Shown here: in pieces, positions 20,081 through 33,400 of the stretch | Layout of the letters: each line of letters opens with the position of its first letter | Position numbering within the stretch: the first letter of the stretch is position 1 | Source: Lunularia cruciata | Lineage: Eukaryota > Streptophyta > Marchantiopsida > Lunulariales > Lunulariaceae | Direction: 5' to 3' | Length of the DNA stretch: 64,000 nt | NCBI GenBank assembly: GCA_948567375.1 | Contig: OX419755.1 | Span: 13,397,001-13,461,000 of the forward strand | The notes under the pieces: model-generated | What the model saw: only the letters and a program-made list of their open reading frames with translations | Databases searched by the model: none | What the model was told of the DNA's origin: nothing | Program-made: the position numbers and the translations under genes

Positions 20081-21204
20081 AGGATTTGGGACATTCAAAT
20101 CCATCACAACAAAATGTAGATTATCAAATCCCACTCTCTATCATAAATCACTATAGGTAGAATCATTGGGTTTGGTGAATTCATCATTATGTCCATGAAC
20201 TCTGCTCCGAACTGGTAAACGAGGTATACTCTCACTTGCTCTCTTTGAATGTACATGACCTTGATGTGAAATGGATTTAGAAATGGAAAATGGGGTGCAA
20301 GAAATTGTCCTCTAGGAGCTTCCATCCTATCCTCTCTCTAAAACACTCTTATCCTATCCATCTCTTTGTGGGGTTTCACTCCAAAATTACTTCGTCTCAG
20401 TAGCCCATATTCTTCCAAGAGGAGTGATCCACTCTCTTGGATTGAAACACACACTCTGATACCATTGTAATATTGCAAGGATAGCAAAAAAACACAAACA
20501 CACAAACACAAGTTTCACACTCAAACTTTGATGCCCCAAAGGAGCACCTTCTCTATATTATATAGTCAAAGAGGATCTCCTCCAAGGAAGCTCCACCATA
20601 GGAGTAGGTACATAGATAGGTGACATGTCAGCAAGCTCCACCCTTGGATTACTTACTTGGATGGGTTACATGTTGGTCCTGGTCCTATCTGGTTTGTCAA
20701 ACAAGCTTTGACCAAAGAGAATCTTTTAGGGATCTTGTAGGAATCTCATAATCACGTGAGTGAGGTACCATTGGAAAGCTCTCAATGAGACAAACCAAAG
20801 GGGACATAAGCCCAACCTTTCTTATGTTGGAGGGGAATCTACACATTTTTGAGGCCTAATTCATCCGTTTAGGCCTTTGAAATTGCCTTCAAAGATGTCA
20901 AGCATATTTTGATCCTACTCTATTAGTAGAAGTCCCCTTTCAATGATACCTCTTTCTGATCTATTTAGTCCATCATGTGAAACATCTTTCCAGATGTTAC
21001 CAAACCAATTCTCACCATTAGATAAGATGTCTAGCTCTTGGTTCTAAGGTTTTCAAGTCTATTTTGGTTTTTGCCTTATTAGTAGAAGTACTCGTTTGCT
21101 GATATTTCTATTTGATCTATTTTGTCCATCATGTATGACATCATTCAAGATGTTACTAAACCAAATTTTACATCTAGATCATATGGCTAGCTATTGGTAT
21201 TTCA
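20081..21204 (-). mobile_element. P2-family element 5' end (LTR, PBS, leader), minus orientation
   Basis: 20466-21204 is a full-length LTR in reverse orientation, with tgtaat at its left edge and degraded ggtatttca at its right. Immediately left, 20454-20464 reads ctctgatacca, whose complement tggtatcagag is the usual primer-binding site for initiator tRNA-Met. 20110-20453 is the untranslated leader, matching 30078-30460 of element P2. Everything after the leader is missing, so this is a 5' fragment. Confidence 0.85.
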
Positions 21205-21239
21205 AAAAGATTATTGGCAAGTAGTTCTTAATAAGTTAA

Positions 21240-21720
21240 AGAAGACCTGTTTACAGAACTTCATTGTTCTAATTATTCAAAGTACAAAACAAGAAGTAAT
21301 CTAGCCATTTTCCTGGAAAGAAGTGAAGGAGTTGAACATTGGGCAAGATATGAAAGAGTATATTGTTCAATTTGAGTCCAAATTAAGGAGAATACTTAAC
21401 ATATTCAGCCCCATTGATTAGCACTTCTTCTTACACCTTTGATAAGTACTATTCAAGAGAAAGTTTTGCCTATTAGAATTCATTTATAAAAACATCAATA
21501 CCTTCATCACTTTATATTACTTATTGCTCTAGATAGAGTGATAAATTTACTTTGAGTATTTCATTATAATACTTAGGGTGTATTTTTGCTTACCAATATA
21601 TGGGGCACATCCTTTTAGGGTTCTTCCACAAGTTTATCAGTCATAACCACTCAAATTTATCCTTACGATCCTAAATGAAACCAAGTTCATACATATGCAT
21701 TATTATGAAGATGTTTAATC
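21240..21720 (+). repeat. Degraded retroelement segment, second copy
   Basis: The partner of 300-770. One frame reads LNIGQDMKEYIVQFESKLRR, a gag-like string, before breaking. Shared later text begins atatggggcacatcc at about 21598. Confidence 0.6.
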
Positions 21721-21740
21721 TCATTAAGATAAAGTGTCAT

Positions 21741-22710
21741 GCATATGTACATTGTTACCAACATCATACTTTATAGAAGTGCAATTCATACAAAAGTAGT
21801 ACATAAACTCTAGAGTGCCACAATAATTATTTTAGTTCATACATTCAACTTGAATCAATTCTCAAGTGAGGAAACTACCATCAATAGGTTCTAATTATAA
21901 CATCAAACCATATCCACTCTAGCTGAGGGACTCCAAATGATGCTCACTGGTCTCTATCTACTATAGCCAAGAGCTTAAAAGCTCAACATCAAAGAAATGA
22001 GTTCTTTGGAGCTGCACTTTGAAGGTACACCCTCTAGACTTGACCTAACACTCTGATCCTAACAGTATCAATGGTGGCCCATCTAACAATGCACATGGAG
22101 CTCAAATGGGTGTGATGAGTAACCCTAACATAAATGTGGTTGCCATTAAGTAGTATTTGAGCAACTATTGGTATAACTATGACTGCCAAGACTAACACTT
22201 TAGTATCCAAGCAAATTAGCTTTGGTGCTACAAAATATTATGATAATTTTTATGTGTATATACATTGCAACATAACATAAATTTTTGTCAATATCATACA
22301 CAATAGAAACATAACTCATATAGAAGTCATACATGAATTCTAAAGTGCCATAATCACCCTTGTAGATGGCAATTAGATCATTCTAACTCCAAATGGCCAT
22401 CTACTCTAAGTATGTGATATGCCATATGGTGGGCAAAGATCAAGAGGCTGGGTGCTTCCAAGCCCCATTAATAGCTACTTGTTTGCAATTTGTATCACAT
22501 AAAAGAGTGAATTAGCTATAGATCAAGTACATCATGGACATAGTCACTATCCTTGAGGAACTACCATGAGGGAAGGAATCAAACATACCATATACCATCC
22601 TCTCAAACATGTATCACATACCAGCATAATAGTAGCTCTACTTGAAGAGCCATATAATAAATAGATAGGCTTATACTTATAATCACCAAGCTTGATTCCA
22701 TAGTGCAATA
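21741..22710. other. Transposon-derived AT-rich DNA with an internal duplication
   Basis: The blocks at about 21765-21845 and 22285-22370 are related (aa.atcatac..tatagaa...taa(a/c)tc.ta(g/a)agtgccata). No open frame. This is the left flank of element M1. Confidence 0.4.
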
Positions 22711-23082
22711 TGTAAAAGACCAAGGATAGAAATAAGAGAATGGAAGACCAAAGTGGAAATTCACATTGAGACTCCCAAATGAGAGAAATTCTAATGTCTA
22801 GCATGAGCTTGGGTTTTGGTATTTTTAGGAAATATACAAGGCTCTTGGGAAGTTCCCAAGGAAGCTTCATACTAGAAATTGTCTTCTTGGCATGCAAGCT
22901 AAGCTAGCTAGGAAACTTTCTCCTAGAAGTTGCCTACTTGGCATACACATTACTCAATATTTGGAAGGTATCAAGAAGTTTCCTAGATGCTTCTAGAATA
23001 TCCTTGGATTTCTTGGCTAATTTGGCCTATTTGCTAACTAGTTAGCTTCTACTTACTTGTCTATTAACTCCCTATTGTTACA
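22711..23082 (-). repeat. M1 3' LTR
   Basis: From tgtaaaagaccaagg to ccctattgttaca. It shares palindromic aagcttc and ttctagaag words with the LTRs of P1 and M2, which belong to the same family. Confidence 0.8.
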
Positions 23083-26000
23083 TATTCTCCAACCATTAAT
23101 CGGTAATGACCTTGTTGCCATGGAATCTTCAAACTCTTGCATGGCCATTTATGCAACACAAAGATGAGGAAGAGACTCCTATGTGGCATCATGAAGGATA
23201 TACCCTTTCCAAAGGACTTTTTATTCAATGTGTTGTTGGTGGCTATGTTGGATGTTATGACATACAAAGATATGATCAAGTTTATACCCTTCATGATTGT
23301 TGTTAGGCATGGGGGTTGGATATGAGTGGAAAAGGAAAATAGATTAGAAATAAAGGATTTCAATTTGGAAACATGAAAGATAGAGTAGATTTGCATATGA
23401 CTAGGCAAGGCAAGTCAATAAACAATAAGAGAAATGATTTAGGTAATTTCAAATAGACCTATCCAATTAGGAGTAAGTTTACAAACTTGGATCTCAAGTG
23501 GGAAGAGCATGTTACTAGAAGAAAGTATGACCCTTATCATCTAGTTGAAAGGTCAAATCACAATGACGTTGATCAACTTATTACTTTTGCCAATTTTGAG
23601 CAATGAGGAGATGAGCTTTAGCTTACTATATTAAGATAGAAATATTATGGACAAGAAGGTGGAAGTATGAGGAATGTGAGATTGTGGTGGAGCAAGAAGG
23701 GAATCTATGACAAGTGGGTCTTGGCCAAAATTAAGGAAGAAGAAAGAGAATTTGGTGCTTGCTTGGAGTTATTGTAGGTAATTCAACAACCACAAGGCAA
23801 ACATCCCAATTGGTATGATAAACGATGATAAAGACACAAAGCATATCCTCTAAGTTTGATTTGCATGTTTGGTTACCATCAATTTGAGGATGATAGGCTA
23901 TAAACAAAGTAAGCTTGGCATCAAGTAGTTTGAAGAGTGCTTGCCAAAATTTACCACTAAATTGAGGATCATGGTTAGAGATGAGAACCCTTAGCATCCC
24001 ATGGTGCTTGAAGATAATTAAAGTAAATCTTTGTTAGAATAGGGGCATGCATGGTATCCATGATGGGTGCCAAATGAATCTACTTGCTAAGTTTATCAAC
24101 AAACATCACAATGGCAGCATGACTCTGATCTATTTTGGGTAAGGATGTTATGAGGTCAAAACTTATATATTCTCATTGGACAGTTGGGATGGGAAGTGGT
24201 TGAAGAAGTCCACTTGGTTTTTGGTTGGCATTGGCAACTCTCACAAGATACAAAACTCTTGAACTTCTTGTGGCATGTTTGGCCACCACCACTAACATTA
24301 GAGGGTACTCAATTATCACTAAAACTTCTATTAATGTATTTGACTTAGGACTTCTTCTACATGATTCTTGTGTTCTATTTTCATTTATTATAGATTAAAA
24401 TATCATTCCACAACACCATCACATACCAATCCAATAGCCCATCCAACATCCAATGCATTTAATCCATGAAAAAAACTAGAGCATTCATGAGCCCAAAAGG
24501 TAAGGCTCTCCATTCAAAATACCCATGCTTTGTGCAAAAGGTATATTTTGCACATCTTCCCTATCAATGAGAATTTTCCAATAACCAATTCAAAGATCCA
24601 ACTTGGAGAAATATTGCATTCCATTTAATTGATCTAACAAGTCATCAAGCAAGGGATATGCATCCTTCATGGTTTTTTATAAAGGCTATGGTAGTCAATA
24701 CAATATCAAAGTCCTCCGTTCTTCTTTGGTACAAAGTGAAGTGGTGCTTTTCATAGAGATGTACTTTTGTTGTGTGAAATCTTTCTCCAACAACTTAGTC
24801 CTTGTTGTTCAAAGCTCTTTTAACTCTTTTGGTGAGAGCCTATAGATTGGTCTACTCATAAGAATATGACATGCAATAAACTTGATCTTGAAAGGAACCT
24901 CTTTGGTAGATCATCCATAAACACATTTGCAAACTCCTGAATTATCTAATAAATCATTTTCTTATGAAGCTTTTGGCTCTCATCAACTTTTCCTTGTGCA
25001 ATAGGCTTGATCCACACTGTAAAAATAGGAACATCTTCCTCCAAAAATGACTCTAGGGCGGCTTTGCTAACAAAGTTCCCTTCTTGAGACTTACTACTCT
25101 TAGGTATCTTATTTAGAGGTGCCACTTAAATTAATTGGTAATTTTTACCTTAATATTTGAATTTTTCATCAGGTCCAATTAAATTAAACTTTATAACATT
25201 TAAGCCTAGATAGAGCTAGAATGACATCTTAGTGTAGAGGTGCTACTACAAACCTTTTACACTCCAAGTACTTTTTCTTAATCTTGAATGTAATAGGATG
25301 TGAAGAACACAATGAAGAACCCTCTCTACTTCAGAATATTTACTTGATAGGAATACATAATCCTTTTGCTAATTGCACAAACATGCAATTCTCTAACTTG
25401 TAAAATCAACTATTTCCTACAACCACAATCAAATATCATATCTTGCAATTGAATCAAACTTGCATAGATTGAACTTTCAATCCCAATGGAACTAATAGGG
25501 TTCTCAATAGGTAGCTCAATATCTCCTATTGGGATATTTTTTCCTTGATCATTGCACTCCACAAACTCCATGTGGGAAATTTATCAAGAGTCATCCACAT
25601 TTAACAATGTGATGTTCAATTTGATAACAATTAAAGCAATCACCATTATGTAGCAATCACCATTTTGTCACAATCTCTTTATTTGCAGTGCCAAGTGGTC
25701 TTTGTTGGATGGTATCAATTTCCATTGGTGTAGGCGCTTCCACCCATATGTAGTGATTTGGTAGGTTTTGTGAAGATGAAGGTCAAGATCAAGTTGTGAT
25801 AACCAAAGAATCAAAGCACTATATAGTCACCTCCAATTATGCTCTTGTATGGTCACCTCAAATTTGGTATATGACTTCAAGCCCCTTAAAAATCAATCTA
25901 AAACTTCACATTCTAGTATTTCTAGAATTTGCATTATGGTATTTTGGAATTGATTGATGTAGCTCTCCGCAAAACCAATTTTTTTTAATTTTATCAATCT

Positions 26001-26163
26001 ATCTCATGCAACTTGTGTAGTATTTACAAGTTTGAATCTCTCAATTATTACACTCTTGAATTCTTCTCATGTTGAGATTGTTGCAGCAAATCGTTGTTGA
26101 ACTTGCTCCACTCAAAATCACCACCATAGTTTTACCACTCCATTCAATTGGCTTGAAGCTAGG

Positions 26164-26552
26164 TGTAACAATATGGAACTTATTGATGAGTTAGTCAAGA
26201 CTAACGAAGTAGTGAATGGGCCAAGAATATTCTAGAAGTATTTAGGAAGCTTCTTGGGAAGCTTCCCAACTAGCTTAGCTTGCATCGCAAGTAGGTAGCT
26301 TCTAGAAGGAAACTTCTTGGAAAGTTTGCACGCCAAGAAGGTAACTTCTAGAAGGAAGCTTCTGAGAAGCTTCTTGGTTAACTTGGCTTGCACTCCAAGA
26401 AAGTGACTTGAGGAAGCTTCTCAAGAGCTTTTATGCTCTCTACAAATACCAGAGCCTAAGCTCATGCTAGGCATTTGGAGTTTTCCCACTTTCAAGTGTC
26501 CCAATATGATCTTTCATTCTCATATTTCTCTCCTCTGTCTTGGTTCTTTACA
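26164..26552 (+). repeat. P1 5' LTR
   Basis: 389 bp, tgtaacaatatgg to tctttaca. It contains repeated ttctagaag and aagcttctt.g.gaagctt palindromes in the part before the TATA-like ctacaaatacc (about 26435). Confidence 0.9.
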
Positions 26553-27574
26553 TTGGTATCCAAGCAAGAATGGGATGGATAGAATTTATGGACCACCAAA
26601 TCCACTTTTGCCAAACAACTGGGATTTTTGTGTCCAAGTACTACCCAAGCATTGTTTCACACAATTTATCGCCTCATGCTTTTGCATATGATCACCTTGC
26701 TTGAGGAACCCTTGGTGCTTCCAATTGTAACTTATGGAGAATAGTGGACGCATTGCATCTATGTGTCTATAAATTAGATCAATTGGGGATAGTGTGATAA
26801 AGTAGTAGCCATGGCGGCGATGCCCAAAGTTATCCTTACTATGTAGGAGCAAATTGAGCATCTTACTCACTTGTTAGATGAATGAGATCATCAACAACAA
26901 GAACAAGTAGAGAGAGCACCAATTCAAGAGGGAGAAGAGCAAATCCAATTTCCAAAACCTAAGGTATTTGAAGGCAAAACTTTTTGGGTGCAATGGAAAA
27001 TTTTGATTAAGAACATTACTTCAAAGCAACAAACCTTCAAGATGAAAGGAGACAAATTCTATTGGCCTCAAGCCAATTGGATGGAGTGGCAAAACTATGG
27101 TGGCAATTTTGAGTGGAGCAAGCCGGGCAACAGTTTGCTACACCAATCTTGACATGAGAAGAATTCAAGAGTGTAATAATTGGGTGGTTCCAAGCTATAA
27201 ATGCCACACAGGCCACACGAGATAAGTTGGAAAAATTAAAGTAGATTGGCTTTGTAAGAAGCTATATCACTCAATTCCAGAATACCATTGTATAAATTCC
27301 TGATATACTAGATGGAGAAGCTCTAGATTGCTTTGTGAGGGGCTTGAAGTCATGCACCAGATTGGAAGTAATTATGCATGAGCCCAAAGACTTGGAGGAA
27401 GCCATGCAGATGGCTGAGCACTTTGATTCCTTGGTTGCAACAACTTGGTCTCGACCTCGGCCTTCCCCAAACCCACCCACACATTACACATGGGTGGAGG
27501 AGCCAACACTAATGGAGATCAATGACATCCAGCAAAGACCACTTAGCACAATAGATCATGAAAGATTGTGACAA

Positions 27575-27620
27575 AATGGTGGATGTTTCTATTGTTGCCA
27601 AGTTGGACATCATATTGCTG
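27575..27620 (+). other. P1 gag zinc knuckle
   Basis: The frame reads CFYCCQVGHHIAEC, a CX2CX4HX4C nucleocapsid knuckle that binds nucleic acid in retroelement Gag. The same motif occurs in M2 on the minus strand near 42450-42490. Confidence 0.8.
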
Positions 27621-29333
27621 AGTGTCCATTAACAAATGAGCAACCTTGACAAGTTGCTCAAATGGAATTTGTGGAGTGGAATGCTCAAGGAAACAAGGAA
27701 TCCCAATAGGAGATTTTGAGCCACCTATTGAGAACTTGATTAGTTCCAATGGGATTAAAATCTTGACCTATGCAAGTTTGCTTCACTCGCAAGGTATGAT
27801 ATCTAATCATGGTTATAGGATATTGGTTGATTTTGGGAGTTTAAAAAATTGTATGTCTATTTAATTTGCAAAAGAATTAGGTATTCATATTAGGGCAATA
27901 ATTGGAAATAGATTGATGATGATGGATGGTAGAAAGGGTGATGCATTCCATACCTCACACCCCATTACATTCAAGATTAGGAAGGAATATTTGGAGTATA
28001 TGAAGTTTGTAGTGGCACCTCTACACTATGATGTCATTTTGGGTCTACATTGGCTTGAATATCATAAGGTTCAATTTGATCAGAATCAACAACAAATTCA
28101 AGTACAACACCAAGGTAGGAAATTTAAATTAGGTTGTTTGGCATCTTTGAGTAAGACACCTAAGGATAATCAGTCCCAAGATGGAAATTTTGTCAAGAAA
28201 GCAACCATTGAGCAAGCTTTGAAAGAAGATAAGTCTCAATACGATGTAGTTTGTCAAGAAAGTAGCCATTGAGCAAGCTTTGAATGAAGATAAGTCCCAA
28301 GATGGGAAGTTTGTCAATAAAGCAACCATAGAGCAAGCTTTGGAGGAAGATGAATCTGTTTTTCCTATGTGGATCAAGCCAATTGTGCATGGAGAATTTG
28401 AGGGCCAAAAACCTCATCAAGCAATGGTTAATCAATTAGTTCAAGAGTTTTTAGATGTGTTTCCAGAAGATTTGCCAAAGGGATTATCCTCTGATTGCGG
28501 TATGCCTTCCAAGATTGAATTATTGACAAAAAGTACTCCAGTGAGTAGACCAATCTGTCGACTCTCACCAAAGGAGTTGGATGAGCTTTGAACAACACTA
28601 ATGGAGTTGTTGGAGAAAGATTTCATACGACATACATCTCCTTGGGTAGCATTGATACTATTTGTTCCAAAGAAGGATGGAAGACTTTGCTTCTGTATTG
28701 TGGTCTGAATACACAAATAATGAATAATGCATATCCCTTGCCATGGATTGATAACTTGCTAGATCAATTGAGTGGAGCACAATAATTCTCCAAGTTGATC
28801 CTTTAAAGTGACTATTGGTAAATTCCCATTAATAAAGAGAATGTGCAAAAGATTATCTTTCACAAAAGTTATGAGCATTTTGAATGGAGAGTTCTACCTT
28901 TTGGGCTTACTAATGCTCCAATAGTCTTCATGGATCAAATGCATAAGGTGTTGGATGCAATCTTGGATCGATATGTGGTGGTATTTTTGGATGATATCTT
29001 AATCTACAGCAAGATAAAAGTAGATCATGCAAATTATGTGCAAGAAGTCCTATGATGATTGTGTCAATGGAAGTTTTACTGCAAGAAGTCCAAGTGTGCC
29101 TTTTAGCAGAAAGAAGTTGCCTTCTTGGGTCATAAGATCTCATCCAAAGGGATCAAGATGGAAGAGGAGAAGATCAAAGCCATTATTGATTGGCCTACTC
29201 CAAAGGATGCCATAGAAGTGTGGAAATTTAATGGATTGGCAAGCTTTTACTAACGGTTCATCCACTACCATGCTCATGTAATCGCACCTTTGAGCAACCT
29301 CTTGGAGAAGAACTCAAGCTTTTAGTGGACTAT

Positions 29334-30076
29334 TGTAATACCAATAGCTAGACATATGACCTAGATGTGAAATTTGGTTTAGTAACATCTAGAATGATGT
29401 TATACATGATCAAAAAAATAGATTAAATAGAAGTATCAACAAAAGAGTAATTCTACTAATAGGATAAAAACCAAAATAGACTTGAAAACCTTAGAACCAA
29501 TAGCTAGACATATGATCTAGAGGTGAGAATTGGTTTAGTAACAACTAGTAAGATGTTACATATGATAGACCAAATGGATTAGTAAGAGGTATTCCCAAAA
29601 GGGGACTTCTACTAATAGAGTAGGAATCGAAATATGCTTGAAATCTTTGAAGACAATTTCAAAGGCCTAAACAGATGAATTAGGCCTAAAAAATGTGCAA
29701 ATTTCTCTCCAATGGAATCTAGGTTGGCCTTCCCCTCCCCCTTGGTTTTTCTCATTGAGAACTTTCAAATGATATCTCACCCACGTGATTCTAAGATTCA
29801 TACAAGAAGATTCTCTAAAAGATTCCCTTTGGTCAAAACTTGTTTGACCAACCAGATAGGACGAGGACCAACATGTCATCCATCCAAGTAGGTAATCCAA
29901 GGGTGGAGCTTGTTGACATGTCACCAATCTATGTATCTAATCCTATGGTGGAGTTTCCTTGGAGGAGATCCTCTTTGACTATATAATCAAAAGAAGGTGC
30001 TCCTTTGGGGCATGGGAGTTTGAGCATGAAACTTGTGATTTTGCATTTGTGTTTCTTTGCTATCCTCAAAACATCA
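29334..30076 (+). repeat. P2 5' LTR
   Basis: It contains an internal tandem pair of about 160-170 bp: the first half and second half both begin accaatagctagacatatgatct and carry ttggttt.gtaaca, ttcta.taatag.gta and gaaata. It clearly differs from the 3' LTR at many bases, so the insertion is not recent. Confidence 0.9.
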
Positions 30077-30460
30077 AAATGGTATTTGAGTAGGTGTTTC
30101 AATCCAAGAGAGTGGATCACCCCTCTTGGAAGAACATTTGCTACTGAGACTAAATAATGTTGGAGCAAAAACCCATAGAGAAATTGATCGGAGAGGAGTG
30201 TTTTAGAGAGAGGATGGGATGGAGCCTCCTAGAGAATAATTTCTTGCACCCCGCTGTCCATTTTTGAATCCATTTCACATCAAGGTCATGTACATTCAAC
30301 AAGAGCAAGTGAGAGTATACTTCATTTACCATTTTGGAGTAGTGTTCATGGACATAGTGATGAATTCATCAAACCCGGTGATTCTACCTGTAGTGATTTA
30401 CGATAGAGAGTGGGATTTGATAATCTACATCTTGTTGTGATGGATTTGAATGTCCCATGT

Positions 30461-30492
30461 CTACTTGAGTGTTTATTTAAACACTCAAGTAG
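30461..30492. other. Perfect 15-bp palindrome in P2 leader
   Basis: ctacttgagtgttta and its exact complement are separated by tt. It lies in the leader between the primer site and gag, where retroelements can carry packaging or dimer structures; that role is inference. Confidence 0.7.
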
Positions 30493-33400
30493 AAACATTG
30501 AAGTAGAAATTCGTTATGTAGTTAGACCAAATGTGATGTTTAGAGATTTTGTAGTCAAGAACTTTGGTGAGGAATATTATCAACAAATGATAGTTTTTGA
30601 GGTCCCAATGGTAGTCCCAATAGTTTGTGCGCCCTCCCAAGTGATCATATTAACTCTTTATTGAAGTAGACAATAGCGATTGAGTGTTTGCAAGAACCAT
30701 GGATCCGTAGTTGCAAGAGTTGATGCAAGGAATGCAGGATATATTGAACAAGTTTTGAGAGATTAAGATGACTATAGAGGCATTACAAAGTCAAGTGTAG
30801 ACCTTTAGGAGTGATCAAGCAATGCAAGAAGGAGAACCATCTCAAACCCAATACCCGTGATTGTAGTACTTCGAGAGACACCCATGCATACAAACCCAGT
30901 TAACGATGAAGCCACATTGCTACTATGGATGAAGAAGACCTGCAATATCGAGCTTTACAAGGAGCAGCATACGATGGGAGTAGTGGAGAAGTAGATCTCA
31001 AGAATGAATTGATATTTCCAATTGTTCTCAATTGAGATCATCGAGCATGCTATAGACATGTTTGCATGTGGGTACTTGATCAATAAAGCCCTCATATGGT
31101 ATGATGTTTGGGAACAATCAATGTTGGCAGAGAGAAGAGAGGTCATGTGGATAGCAATGCAAGAAAGATTGCTAAAAAATTTCCAATCGGTGGATTCCGT
31201 GCAGATGGCCTAAATCTAACTATGGGGATTGAAATAAAAGAACAATGTACAAGAGTATGTGAAGGCATTCTAGATCTACAAGTTGCAATAACCGACATGA
31301 GTCCAGTAGAGGCTCTAGACAATTTCAAATGAGGGTTGAAGGAGTGGATTTGCCAAGAAGACATGGTACAAAATCCTTGCACGGTATTTGAAGCCATTGC
31401 TTGTGTGTAGAGAATACCGGGGCACTTGGTGGAGGTGAAGGAGTAGTTCCACCTCTACATTATTGGGCAAAAATGCCACACATGGGTGGACCAATACCTA
31501 TGGAACTGGGCAACTTGCAGTTTTGAGACCAAGGAGCAGGACCGCTTCAAGGAAAGTAGGGACGAGTAGAAGAACAGAGAGCTGGAGTCCCATGAGGAGA
31601 AAGAACTCATGGAGAACAATATCATTGTTACAATTGTGGCCGTATTGGGCACATATCTATCAACTATTGTGCTCATCTCCCTAGTGGCCCTCGGCCTCCA
31701 TAAAGGTGATCTTTGAACAACATGGAGAGATGCATTGAAGAAGAGGATGCGGAAATCACCTCGGAAAATGAAGATCACCAATAATGTACCTTGTGGACTT
31801 ATTGGCTCAATAAGGTAGCAAAAAAGTGAGGGGAGGAAGAAGACAAGTGCGCAAAGGTCAAAAGGCAACCTCATAATTGATTGTCATGAATGGAGTCCTT
31901 GAGAGTAATCAGGTGAGTGTATTGATAGATCCGGAAGCAATAGAGAATTTGTTATCTTGCTGTATTGCAATAAGATTGGAGATGGATCTAGAGAGAGATG
32001 AGAGTGAAGAAGTAAAGTTACTTAACAGGCAAAAAGAGAGGATTGAATCATTACCTAAATGGGTATCACTCTTTATAGGAGAATATTAGGAAGCAATTGA
32101 GTGGCAAGTGATACAATTAGCTTGTTATGATGCAATCTTAGGCATGCCATGGATGGAACATTATAACTCTATGGTAGATTGGAGGAAGAAAGTAATGAGA
32201 ACCCACCAATGGTCAATCATTGGGGTTAAAGAAAAATCATGTAAGCAAGAATTGCCTTTCTATGTCATAGGGATAGCAACTATCTGTATGATAGATAGAT
32301 GTTTCATGGGTCTAATAAGAGAAGTCCAAAGTGCACAACTTGATGGACAAATTCATGAGAAATTGAAGGATGTGGTAAATGAGTTTCAAGATGTCTTTCT
32401 TGATGATCTACCCTTAGGATTACCACCAAAAAGGAGAGTAGATCATAAAATTGAGACACTTCCGAGGAGGACACCTCCTTGTAAGGCCCCATATCGCCTA
32501 TCACCTCATGAGTTGGAGGAGTGTAAGACTCAAATTGAAGATATGTTGTAGAAGGGGTTCATCCAACCCAGTGTATCACCATGGGGCTTCCACCTTCTTT
32601 GTGAAGAAGAAGGACGGTATAATGCGCATGTGCATTGACTATCGAGGCCTCAATCAACAAACAATGAAGAACAAATACCCCTTACCTCGCATGGATGACC
32701 TATTTAATCAACTCAATGGAGCAAGACACTTCACCAAACTGGACTTGTGGAGTGGCTACAATCAAATCCAAATTGTAGAGGAGGATGTACATAAAATTTC
32801 CTTTCTAACCAGGTATGGTCACTTCAGTATCTTGTGATGCCTTTTGGCCTCACCAATGCACTACCACTTTCATGAGTCTAATGATTGACATATTTTGTCC
32901 ATATTTAGATAAGTCTATTATTATCTTCTTGGATGACCTCTTAGTGTATAGTAGCACGATGATGAAACACAAATAGCATCTACAAGAAGTCCTCTAGATT
33001 TTGAGACAAAATCAATTGTATGCCATAATCTCAAAGTGTGAGTTTGGCAACTCTGAAGTAGACTACTTGGGGCATAGAGTAAGTGCGGAGGGTATCCAAG
33101 TACTGATAGATAAATTAGAGGTCATTCAAAAATGGAGTGCTCTAGAAGATCAGACTTAACTCAAGAGCTTCTTGGGGTTGACGGGGTTCTATTGTCGATT
33201 TGTCAAGGACTTCTCCAAGGTTGCACAACCTTTAATGACACTACGTGGCAAGGGGAAGAAGTGGACATGGAGAATTGTACAAGAGTTAGCTTTTCAAGAA
33301 TTGAAAACCACCTTACTACATGCACCAATGTTGAAGTGGTATGATCCAAAACGTCCAATCAAGTTGGCTACAAATGCATTAGGCATAGCAATAGGAGCTG

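Noticed and set aside
23106-23325. Plus-strand ORFs with MHGHLCNTKM and similar text
   Set aside because: Antisense to the chromodomain of minus-strand element M1.
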